Positions 7,607 through 14,421 of a stretch of 20,027 bases of DNA are shown piece by piece; position 1 is the stretch's first letter; each line of letters opens with the position of its first letter. This stretch comes from Chitinophagaceae bacterium (GTDB lineage Bacteria > Bacteroidota > Bacteroidia > Chitinophagales > Chitinophagaceae), in assembly GCA_008080615.1 (NCBI GenBank), contig VIKJ01000029.1:6651-26677 (forward strand). The letters run 5' to 3'. A program made the position numbers and the translations under genes. The notes beneath the pieces were generated by a model. It saw only the letters and a list, made by a program, of their open reading frames with translations. It did not search any database and was not told the DNA's origin.

Positions 7607-8459
7607 ACTCTATAAAATTTTCCGCAGACCCAGAACCTATCTGGCATTTGCTGCTATCACTGCGCTGATTGGTGTAATACAATTGGGCTTATTGGTAGAT
7701 GGTAAAGAATATACTTCATTTGTAATGGCCGATTTTACCAGCTCATTTGCTGTTGATGGAAAAATATTGAATGGCTATTTTATCTGTTACGTTATACTTC
7801 AACTATTGTTGGTGCACGTTCCTTTATTGATAGCTTTGATTGCTGCTGATATGATTTCAGGGGAAGCCAATATGGGTACTTTGCGTTTGTTGCTTACCAA
7901 ACCGCAATCTAGAACGGCCATTGTTACGGCTAAATTTCTAGCCTCCGTTATCTATACTTTATTATTACTAATTTGGATTGCAGTAATGGGGCTTTTTGTA
8001 AGTATGCTCATTTTTGGAACTGATGACCTGTTTTTAATGAAAAGTAGTTATGTAGTAATTGTAAAAGAGTCGGATGTTTTCTGGAGATATGCTGGTGCAT
8101 TTTGTTTTGCAGCCTTGGCAATGTTAACAGTAACCTCTTTGGCTTTCTTTCTTTCCTTCTTTGCTGAAAATTCAATTGGGCCTATCGTAGCTACGATGAG
8201 TATCATTATTGTGTTCACTATTTTAAGTACGATGAATATTCCCATTTTCAATATCATCAAGCCTTATCTTTTCACATCACATATGATTACTTGGAAAGAG
8301 TTTTTCGATTTTAAAGTAAATGATGCCAATGAGGCAATTGTTGGGAGTATTCAATATCCAGAAAAAATTATTCGATCGGCTTCTATTTTATTGATTCATA
8401 TTATTGGATTTGCTGGAACTGCCATTTTATTATTCAGGAAAAAAGATATCTTAAGTTAG
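7584..8459 (+). CDS. ABC-2 type transporter permease
   Basis: The 291-residue membrane protein is the transmembrane half of the exporter whose ATPase is encoded just upstream, with a 23-base overlap. It begins with the typical amphipathic MWAHLKIELYKIFRRPRTYL coupling helix, followed by a first membrane helix, an extracytoplasmic loop, and helices around YFICYVILQLLLVHVPLLIA. Next is the conserved cytoplasmic 'EANMGTLRLLLTKPQSR' segment typical of ABC-2/NatB-like permeases (ISGEANMGTLRLLLT-K-P). Further helices follow and the last is IGFAGTAILLFRKKDIL. About six membrane segments are visible in total. The overlap indicates translational coupling and a stoichiometric complex. Confidence 0.9.
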   Translation: MWAHLKIELYKIFRRPRTYLAFAAITALIGVIQLGLLVDGKEYTSFVMADFTSSFAVDGKILNGYFICYVILQLLLVHVPLLIALIAADMISGEANMGTLRLLLTKPQSRTAIVTAKFLASVIYTLLLLIWIAVMGLFVSMLIFGTDDLFLMKSSYVVIVKESDVFWRYAGAFCFAALAMLTVTSLAFFLSFFAENSIGPIVATMSIIIVFTILSTMNIPIFNIIKPYLFTSHMITWKEFFDFKVNDANEAIVGSIQYPEKIIRSASILLIHIIGFAGTAILLFRKKDILS

Positions 8460-8488
8460 GAAGGGCAACTGCCTTTAAACAAGCTACC

Positions 8489-9193
8489 ATGTATAAGGAA
8501 CTATCAAAAAAAATATTATTTACCATTGCTTTACTGATTAGTTTGAGCGCAGTTTCTTGGGCTCAGGATATGAATGCCTTGGTAGCAAAAGTGAAAGCCA
8601 AATTAGATTTAGTAAATGATTATACGGCTGATGGAAGAATGAAAACAGATGTGGCTTTTATTAAAGCACCAATTGGAACTGTAAAAGTATTCTACAAAAA
8701 GCCCAACCGTTTTCGTTTGCAACGCAATGGAGGTATTTCTGTTTTACCTAAAGGTGGAGTAAGCATTAATATTGGCAACCTGATACTCACTAGTGGTTTT
8801 GTAGCCATTGACGCAGGTACCGCAACTATTGGTAATGTAAAAACTAGGATGGTAAAATTATTGCCAAGCGGAGATAACAATGAAGTGATTTTATCTACTT
8901 TATATATTGATGAAGCCAATTTATTAATCATGAAGTCGGTTACTACCACTAGGGAAAACGGCACTTATGAGATGGAAATGAGCTATGGAAAATTTGCTTC
9001 CTACGGGCTTCCAGATAAAGTGTTTTTTAGCTTTAATGCAAAAGACTACAAATTACCCAAAGGAATTACGCTTGAATTTGATGATACCGATAAAGCGGTT
9101 AAAGACAAGATGAAAGGAAAGAAGGGAAGGGTAGAAATCAGTTATACTTCTTATGAAATCAATAAAGGAATTGCTGATAGCGTTTTTAAATAA
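8489..9193 (+). CDS. LolA-like outer-membrane lipoprotein-sorting protein family member
   Basis: The 234-residue protein carries a signal peptide (residues 1-25, cleavage SWA/QDMN) and is therefore periplasmic. The mature part begins with a helix (MNALVAKVKAKLDLVNDYTA). A LolA/LolB-like run of beta-strands follows: GRMKTDVAF, GTVKVFYKKPNRFRLQ, VKLLP, STLYIDEANLLIMKSVTT, and YEMEMSYGKFASYGLPDKV, which matches the family feature 'Y-x-x-x-x-x-GLP'. Proteins of this fold bind lipids or lipoproteins in a half-barrel. It lies 29 bases after the permease gene and probably shares its message, so a lipidic export substrate is a reasonable guess. It is unlikely to be the main LolA, since the similarity is only structural. 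Its stop is two bases from the stop of the convergent epimerase gene, with no terminator visible. Confidence 0.75.
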   Translation: MYKELSKKILFTIALLISLSAVSWAQDMNALVAKVKAKLDLVNDYTADGRMKTDVAFIKAPIGTVKVFYKKPNRFRLQRNGGISVLPKGGVSINIGNLILTSGFVAIDAGTATIGNVKTRMVKLLPSGDNNEVILSTLYIDEANLLIMKSVTTTRENGTYEMEMSYGKFASYGLPDKVFFSFNAKDYKLPKGITLEFDDTDKAVKDKMKGKKGRVEISYTSYEINKGIADSVFK

Positions 9194-9194
9194 T

Positions 9195-9997
9195 TTAGTA
9201 AAGCGTTACGCTCCAACTTCTACTCATTACTTCTCCAGGTGTTAACAAATGGATGCCTTCTTTTTTTCTTAATTCTCCATTGGCGTCTACTGAATCTGCA
9301 ATGCCACACCAAGGTTCTATACAAACAAAATCGGCATTCTTGGCACTCCAAATTCCCATGAAAGGGAAATTGCTGTATGAAAATGTAAATCCATGTTTGG
9401 TTTGATTGCTTTGTAAAGCAATGCTGGTAGATTGTAAGCCTTTAAACACTAAGGCATCTCCGTAAAACCATCTGGAGTTAATGGCCATTTACCTGCGGAT
9501 TCTTTTGCATTGAACAATAAATAGTAATCTTCAAATGAAGTTCCTTCTACTAGTGGCACTTTAAAAGCAGGATGTGCGCCAACTGAAAAAAACAGGGGCT
9601 GAATATCAACATTGGTAACTTGATAAGTACAGGTTAATACATTCTTATGTAATGAATACGTAATTACAAAATGGAATAAAAATGGATATTGTTGAAGTGT
9701 GTTGTCATTCGTATTCAGTGTAAAGCTAATGCTGTCTTTCTCTTTGGCCGTTAATGTAAACTCAATGTCTCTTGCAAATCCATGCCTGCCCAATTGATAA
9801 GCAGTTCCATTGTGCTTATAGGTATTGTTTTTTAATCCTCCAACAATGGGGAACAATACTGGGCTTTTCTTACCCCAAAATGCAGCATCTCCACTCCATA
9901 AATATTCTAAAGCTGTATCCTTGCAATAAATACTTTGTAATTCTGCACCTTTAGGATTTACAGTAATACTTACATGGTTGTTTTCTAAATGAATCAT
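9195..9997 (-). pseudogene. Aldose 1-epimerase family (LacX-like) gene broken by an out-of-frame internal deletion
   Basis: The 5' part (9997 to about 9464) encodes the N-terminus of a galactose-mutarotase-like sugar epimerase: GAELQSIYCKDTALEYLWSG, FPIVGGLKNNTYKHNG, the active-site region GRHGFARDIEF and VGAHPAFKVP. It reads into an early stop at 9449-9451 after KWPLTPDGF. The 3' part continues in another frame with FYGDALVFKGLQS, the catalytic-glutamate region FVCIEPWCGIAD and a normal end (LTPGEVMSRSWSVTLY). From the family, about 20 residues are expected between TPDG and FYGDA and are missing, so this is a deletion of roughly 60 bases (length 3n+1), not a one-base slip. Both catalytic regions survive but in different frames. 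The gene follows pdxA by 5 bases, as in an operon. If the assembly is correct it is inactive. Confidence 0.8.
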
Positions 9998-10002
9998 AGT
10001 AG

Positions 10003-11050
10003 TTATCCTTCGTTTTCTTCTATTCTTTCATCTACTGCATTAGCAAACATTCTTGCACTCATTTTTCTCAATGGATTTTGCCTCATTTCTGCATAGCCAA
10101 AACGCATTCTGGGCTTTACCTTGACCTGCAATATCAAATGCAGTTCCATGATCGGGGCTGGTTCTAACAACAGGTAGCCCTGCTGTATAGTTAACACCCT
10201 CTCCAAAAGCAAGGGATTTAAATGGAATCAATCCTTGATCGTGATACATGGCCAGCACTCCATCAAAATGATCATACTGCCCTCTTGCAAAAAATGCATC
10301 AGCGCTATAAGGCCCAAAAGCCAACATGCTATTTCTAGCTTCTTTGATAGTGGGTTTGATAATTTCTTCTTCTTGTTTACCTATAAGCCCTTCATCGCCA
10401 GCATGTGGGTTTAATCCCAACACCGCAATTTTTGGTTTATTAATTCCAAAATCTTTTTGCAAACTGCTGTTCATGATTTTGAGTTTACTCAAAATATTTT
10501 CTCGCGTAATATGTTTTGAAATGTCTTCAACCGTTACATGTTCTGTAACCAATCCTACACGCATATTCTCTGCAACTAAAAACATCAATACATCCTGCAC
10601 ATTAAAAAATGCTTTGAAATAAGGTGTGTGTCCACTGTAATTAAAGCTCTCTGATTGTATATTTTTTTTATGAATAGGAGCGGTTACCAATCCTTGAATA
10701 TGCCCCTCTTTAAGCGCTTTGGTTGCTTCTTGAAGCGATAAAAGGGCATATTTTCCGCCAGTTTCATTTAATTGACCCGGCATAATGGCCACTTCCTCTT
10801 CCCAAACGTTAAATATATTTACCTGCTTTGGGTTGATTTTGCTGAATTCCTTGATGCTAGTATAGTTAAAGTTGGCATCAGGTAGGCTTTTTCTATAAAA
10901 ATTAAGTGTTTTATTACTTGCAAATACAACAGGCACACAGATATCCAGCAATCGCTGGTCCGAAACGGTTTTAATAATCAATTCCATTCCAATGCCATTC
11001 AAATCTCCGCAACTGAAGCCAATTACTGGTTTTTGTAATTCGTTACTCAT
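10003..11050 (-). pseudogene. pdxA: 4-hydroxythreonine-4-phosphate dehydrogenase gene broken near its 3' end
   Basis: PdxA oxidises 4-phosphohydroxy-L-threonine in the DXP-dependent route to pyridoxal phosphate. The main frame (11050 to about 10110) shows GFSCGDLNGIGMELIIK at the N-terminus, the metal-binding histidines in YSGHTPYFKAF, GLNPHAGDEG and YHDQGLIPFK, and VRTSPDHGTAFDIAGQGKA. After GKA it reads unrelated residues and stops at 10040. In a second frame the true C-terminus continues: MRFGYAEMRQNPLRKMSARM to a stop at 10003. Family members have about 17-18 residues (D-E-x-S-F-x-x-A type helix) between these points, so about 50-56 bases (3n+2) are absent around 10106-10116. All metal ligands precede the lesion, but the altered tail probably harms folding or dimerisation. 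It diverges from ksgA with a 40-base gap. Confidence 0.85.
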
Positions 11051-11077
11051 GAACCTTTATTTAGGATGCTAAAATAC

Positions 11078-11085
11078 TACTTTTG
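11078..11085 (+). promoter_or_regulatory. -7 promoter element directly before ksgA
   Basis: TACTTTTG matches TAnnTTTG exactly. It ends only five bases before the ATG at 11091, so transcription would begin at or within a base or two of the start codon, giving a leaderless or nearly leaderless message. A -33 element is not obvious. Confidence 0.5.
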
Positions 11086-11090
11086 CAGCC

Positions 11091-11820
11091 ATGCAATATA
11101 CGCTCAAAAAATCGCTGGGTCAGCATTTCCTCACAGACGAATCAATCTGTAAGAAAATTGTACTTGGGTTAAAGCAAAATCCATTTGAGCATTTGCTTGA
11201 AGTGGGCCCAGGTGGGGGTGCCCTCACTAAATACTTAATTGGCTTAAAGGGCATTCAATTTAAGGCGGTAGAGTTAGATCATGAAAAAATTATCTATCTA
11301 CAGCATACTTACCCAACCATGGCCAATCAATTGATTGAAGGGAGTATTTTAGATATTCCTGCACCTTCTGAAAATCAGTTTATTGGAATGGAAACAACAA
11401 GTGCCCGTAATGATTGGGATGTTTCAAAAAGAAGTGGCCGAAAGAATTGTTTCTAAGCCACAAACCAAAGTGTATGGAATTTTGAGTGTGTTGGTGCAAG
11501 CATTTTATGATGTAGAATATTTATTTGATGTTCCTCCCGAAAGTTTTAATCCACCCCCAAAAGTAACCAGTGGTATTATTAGGTTGGTGAGAAAAGAAAA
11601 TTTTACACCAATGAAATCGGAGAAAGCGTTTTTTACCTTGGTTAAAGCAGCGTTTAATCAGCGAAGAAAAATGTTGCGCAATCCACTTAAACCTTTTTTT
11701 GATGCAACTGTTTTACAAGAGCCCATCTTTACCAAAAGAGCAGAACAATTAACGGTAGAAGACTTTGCTGCATTAACGTATAGAATGGGTAGCCATGGCT
11801 TATCGGAAGAGCTTGGTTAA
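11091..11820 (+). pseudogene. ksgA: 16S rRNA (adenine1518/1519-N6)-dimethyltransferase gene with a predicted 47-bp internal deletion
   Basis: KsgA dimethylates two adenines at the 3' end of 16S rRNA during small-subunit assembly. The first frame shows KKSLGQHFLTD (residues 6-16), the SAM-binding loop EVGPGGGALT (37-46) and the acidic ELDHEK (61-66), then runs out after ENQFIG with a stop at 11454-11456. The second frame resumes with LEWKQQVPVMIGMFQKEVAE, VYGILSVLVQAF, FNPPPKVTSGI and NQRRKMLRNPLK to a normal end at 11820. The missing stretch is the highly conserved one around the catalytic NFPYN motif (I-G-N-F-P-Y-N-I-S to K-V-L-E-W). The junction ATTGGAA (11382-11388) fits both flanks. Without that motif no active enzyme can be made from this sequence. 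Confidence 0.88.
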
Positions 11821-11852
11821 TTTTATTTTAAAATGAATTCGTTACAAACAAT

Positions 11853-12779
11853 ATGGGGAATAAAGTAATAATAACAGCCAGCGCTCATCCATTTCTACAG
11901 CAATATTTGTTAGAAAAAGGATATGATGTTGTAAGCGCGCCCACCATTACTTATGACGAATTGAAGCAAACAATTGCAGATGCAGTTGGTGTAATTGTTA
12001 CCACCAGAATAAAAATAGATGCCACATTAATTGATGCTGCAGCAAAATTAAAATGGATTGGTAGATTAGGAAGTGGCATGGAATTGATTGATGTTGATTA
12101 TGCACAAAGCAAGGGCATCCGATGCGAGAGTAGCCCAGAAGGAAATAGGAATGCAGTAGCGGAACATGCATTGGGTTTGTTATTGAGTTTAATGAACCGA
12201 ATCAATAGCAGTTATACCGAAATTAAAAATGGGCAATGGCTAAGAGATAAAAATAGGGGAGATGAATTAAGTGGTAAAACTGTAGGCATTATTGGGTATG
12301 GAAATACGGGTGCTGCATTTGCCAAAATATTGGGTTCATTTGATGTGCAAATATTGGCTCATGATAAGTATAAAACAGGCTTTTCTGAAGGCAATGTGCA
12401 AGAATCAAACCTAGAGCAAATTCAGCAGGAGGCAGATATCATTAGTTTGCATTTGCCCTTGCGAGCTGATACCCTTCGTTATGCCAACGAGGCTTTCTTT
12501 AGTTCCCTGCAAAAACAACCCTATTTTATTAATACCTGCAGAGGGAAAGCCATGACTACAACAGCACTTATCGGCGCTTTGCAGAACGGGAAAATTAGGG
12601 CTGCAGGAATAGATGTATTAGAAAATGAAAAATTGGCTACCTATACTGAGGCAGAGCTATTACAGCTGGCCCAGCTGATTTCATTCCCTCAAGTGATTAT
12701 AACGCCGCATATTGCGGGGTATAGTAAGGAGGCTTTCTTAAAGATGGCACAGGTATTGGTTAAAAAACTGGGCATTTAA
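11853..12779 (+). CDS. NAD-dependent D-2-hydroxyacid dehydrogenase (SerA-like)
   Basis: The 308-residue protein is an intact member of the D-isomer-specific 2-hydroxyacid dehydrogenases. The Rossmann NAD-binding motif is VGIIGYGNTG (G148, G150, G153). The catalytic triad typical of the family is visible as R230 in NTCRGKA, E259 in DVLENEK and H286 in TPHIAGY. RLGSGMELIDVDYAQSKGI and GNRNAVAEHALGLLLSL are also family hallmarks. The length fits the short form without an ACT or other regulatory domain. Substrate could be 3-phosphoglycerate (serine biosynthesis), glyoxylate/hydroxypyruvate or another 2-oxoacid; sequence alone does not decide. It begins 32 bases after ksgA and ends 96 bases before greA, and shows no internal lesion, unlike its neighbours on both sides. 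Confidence 0.88.
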   Translation: MGNKVIITASAHPFLQQYLLEKGYDVVSAPTITYDELKQTIADAVGVIVTTRIKIDATLIDAAAKLKWIGRLGSGMELIDVDYAQSKGIRCESSPEGNRNAVAEHALGLLLSLMNRINSSYTEIKNGQWLRDKNRGDELSGKTVGIIGYGNTGAAFAKILGSFDVQILAHDKYKTGFSEGNVQESNLEQIQQEADIISLHLPLRADTLRYANEAFFSSLQKQPYFINTCRGKAMTTTALIGALQNGKIRAAGIDVLENEKLATYTEAELLQLAQLISFPQVIITPHIAGYSKEAFLKMAQVLVKKLGI

Positions 12780-12803
12780 TAGGGTTTATTTGTGCTATTT
12801 TAG

Positions 12804-12811
12804 TAAATTTG
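12804..12811 (+). promoter_or_regulatory. -7 promoter element upstream of greA
   Basis: TAAATTTG matches TAnnTTTG exactly. The -33 region around 12781-12786 is poor. Predicted transcription start is near 12817, the first base of the following hairpin. Confidence 0.45.
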
Positions 12812-12816
12812 TACAT

Positions 12817-12855
12817 ATGCAACGCTGCAATCAAATGTGGCGTTGTATTTTTTTT
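12817..12855 (+). terminator. Intrinsic terminator between the dehydrogenase gene and greA, possibly a greA leader attenuator
   Basis: Arms 12817-12829 and 12836-12848 form a 13-pair stem (three G-U pairs) with a 6-base loop, followed by eight T (12848-12855). It can end transcripts from the upstream dehydrogenase gene. Because a promoter-like -7 box lies immediately before it and the greA start codon 21 bases after, it may also act as an attenuator in the greA leader. Confidence 0.75.
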
Positions 12856-12875
12856 ACCATTCTTAAAGCAAGTGT

Positions 12876-13330
12876 ATGAGTGAGAATAACATGTATGTTA
12901 CGCAGGAAACCTTCATCGAATGAAATCGATTGATCGCCCTGCTGCTTCAAAAGCTATTGCCGAAGCCAGAGAAAAGGGAGATTTAAAAGAGAATGCCGAA
13001 TATGATTCTGCAAAAGAAGCACAGGGAATGTTAGAAGCCAAAATCAAGCAATTGGAAGGCGTAATTGCCAATGCAAAAATTGTTGATACAACTACAATTG
13101 ATACTAGTAAAGTAACCATACTTACTAAAGTAACCATCACCAATATGGCTACTAAAAAAACAGTAACCTATCAAATTGTTGGCGAAAAAGAAGCCGATTT
13201 AAAATTGGGAAAAATTTCTGCGGGTTCTCCAATAGGCAAGGGTTTGATGGGTAAGGTAAGAGGCGAAGTTGCTGAAATACATGCACCCAATGGCATTTTA
13301 AAATTTAAAGTGGAAGACATAACTGTTTAA
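12876..13330 (+). pseudogene. greA: Transcription elongation factor GreA gene broken near its 5' end
   Basis: GreA rescues backtracked RNA polymerase by stimulating transcript cleavage. The expected N-terminus MSENNMYVTQETF begins at ATG 12876 but reaches a stop at 12921-12923. The remainder is open from 12920 in another frame: MKSIDRPAASKAIAEAREKG, the coiled-coil tip GDLKENAEYDSAKEAQGMLE with its catalytic acidic residues, and the FKBP-like C-terminal domain ending LKFKVEDITV. The two parts total about 149 residues against the usual 157-158, so about 9 residues (28 bases, 3n+1) of the first coiled-coil helix are missing near 12912-12922. A shortened protein could in principle start at the internal ATG 12920 and would keep the catalytic tip but lack the start of the coiled coil. 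Confidence 0.85.
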
Positions 13331-13333
13331 CAG

Positions 13334-13729
13334 ATGACCATTTTTTCTAAAATTATTGCGGGTCAAATTCCTTCTTATAAAATTGCAGAGAACAATCATT
13401 TCTATGCGTTCTTAGATATATTCCCTCTAGTAAAAGGGCATGTATTGGTAGTGCCCAAAGTTGAAACGGATCAATTTTTTAATTTAGAAGCAACCTATTT
13501 AAACGAAATATTGGCATTTGCTCAACCCATTGCCAAAGCCATTGAAAAAGCATTTCCTTGTAATCGTTGTGGGTTATCTGTTATAGGCTTAGAAGTTCCT
13601 CATGCTCACTTGCATTTAGTACCCATCAATAGTGCAGACGATTTAAATTTTAATCGCCCTAAATTAACCTTGTCTAAAGAGGAACTTATAGAAGTACAGC
13701 AGGCTATATTAAATCAACTTTATTTTTAA
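13334..13729 (+). CDS. HIT family protein (histidine triad nucleotide hydrolase)
   Basis: The 131-residue protein is an intact Hint-type HIT protein. IFSKIIAGQIPSYKIAEN opens the protein, FLDIFPLVKGHVLVVPK is the central hallmark, and the active-site triad is H90-A-H92-L-H94 in PHAHLHLVP. HIT proteins hydrolyse purine nucleoside phosphoramidates or similar AMP esters in the cytoplasm. It starts three bases after greA, so both are on one message; the greA-HIT order is common in Bacteroidota as far as I recall. It ends 14 bases from the stop of convergent ruvC. Confidence 0.92.
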   Translation: MTIFSKIIAGQIPSYKIAENNHFYAFLDIFPLVKGHVLVVPKVETDQFFNLEATYLNEILAFAQPIAKAIEKAFPCNRCGLSVIGLEVPHAHLHLVPINSADDLNFNRPKLTLSKEELIEVQQAILNQLYF

Positions 13730-13743
13730 GCTAAGGAAGGGTT

Positions 13744-14328
13744 TTATTTTTTTACCCTTGTTGGATTTTTATTGATAAAATCACCCCATCCACCTGCTTT
13801 TCCCCCTCTTTTATTGCCTGGCTTAACACCCGATTTTGCTGCAATTCCATTGTTTTGATAAAAATGGCAAAGTGCTACAGAAAGTGCATCAGTAGCATCA
13901 TAATGCTTGGGTTTTTCTGCTATTTGTAATATGGTTTGTAGCATTTTCCATACTTGTTCCTTGTCGGCATTTCCGTTTCCTGTGATGGCTTGTTTTACTT
14001 TTTTAGGAGCATATTCTGTAACGGGAATTTGGGCTTGCATAGCGGCTGCAATGGCCACTCCTTGGGCTCGGCCTAACTTAAGCATACTCTGTACATTTTT
14101 GCCAAAAAAGGGGGCTTCAATGGCAAATGATGTAGGATGATACAATTGAATCAATGCCGTTATTTTGGTATAAATCATTTCTAATCTTGCATAAATATCT
14201 TTTTCTTTTGTAAGCTTTAGCACATCCATTATCAGTAAGGTTGGCTTACCCTTTTGAATACCCAGTAAAGCAAAACCCATTAATTGCGTTCCTGGATCAA
14301 TTCCTAAAATAACAGCATCGTATTTCAT
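13744..14328 (-). CDS. ruvC: Holliday junction resolvase RuvC
   Basis: RuvC is the endonuclease that cleaves Holliday junctions together with RuvAB. The 194-residue protein shows all four acidic catalytic residues: D11 in GIDPGT, E71 in FAIEAPFF, and D144 and D147 in HYDATDALSVALCH. The DNA-contacting region NVQSMLKLGRAQGVAIAAA and the PKKVKQAITGNG motif are also present. I start it at ATG 14328 (MKYDAVILGIDPGT), not at the more upstream ATG 14436. The extra 36 residues are not part of the family, and that stretch holds the promoter and start of the divergent membrane-protein gene. The C-terminal tail is basic and glycine-rich (PGNKRGGKAGGWGD), common in Bacteroidota RuvC. Confidence 0.95.
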   Translation of the reverse strand: MKYDAVILGIDPGTQLMGFALLGIQKGKPTLLIMDVLKLTKEKDIYARLEMIYTKITALIQLYHPTSFAIEAPFFGKNVQSMLKLGRAQGVAIAAAMQAQIPVTEYAPKKVKQAITGNGNADKEQVWKMLQTILQIAEKPKHYDATDALSVALCHFYQNNGIAAKSGVKPGNKRGGKAGGWGDFINKNPTRVKK

Positions 14329-14396
14329 GTAGGGTGAAATTAAGCATTTCATTGTTTGAATGGATAATCTCTGTTCATTCGGGGCCGATACTGTAC

Positions 14397-14404
14397 TATC
14401 TTTG
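14397..14404 (+). promoter_or_regulatory. -7 promoter element for the flippase-like gene
   Basis: TATCTTTG matches TAnnTTTG exactly, 18 bases before the TTG start at 14422. The predicted start point near 14411 leaves a leader of about 11 bases. No strong -33 match is seen. Its position supports the TTG as the real start codon. Confidence 0.5.
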
Positions 14405-14421
14405 TTCAAACCTATTTTTTT

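Noticed and set aside
8048..8260. Antisense ORF of 70 codons within the ABC permease gene
   Set aside because: The composition is that of a reversed membrane-protein gene; no family match or start signal.
11383..11456. Programmed ribosomal frameshift joining the two ksgA frames
   Set aside because: The overlap has no slippery heptamer with a following structure that I can see, and a frameshift would not restore the missing conserved residues including the catalytic N-F-P-Y motif.
13737..13759. AAGGGT/ACCCTT inverted repeat between the HIT gene and ruvC
   Set aside because: Only six pairs with an 11-base loop, and it lies partly in the ruvC coding end.
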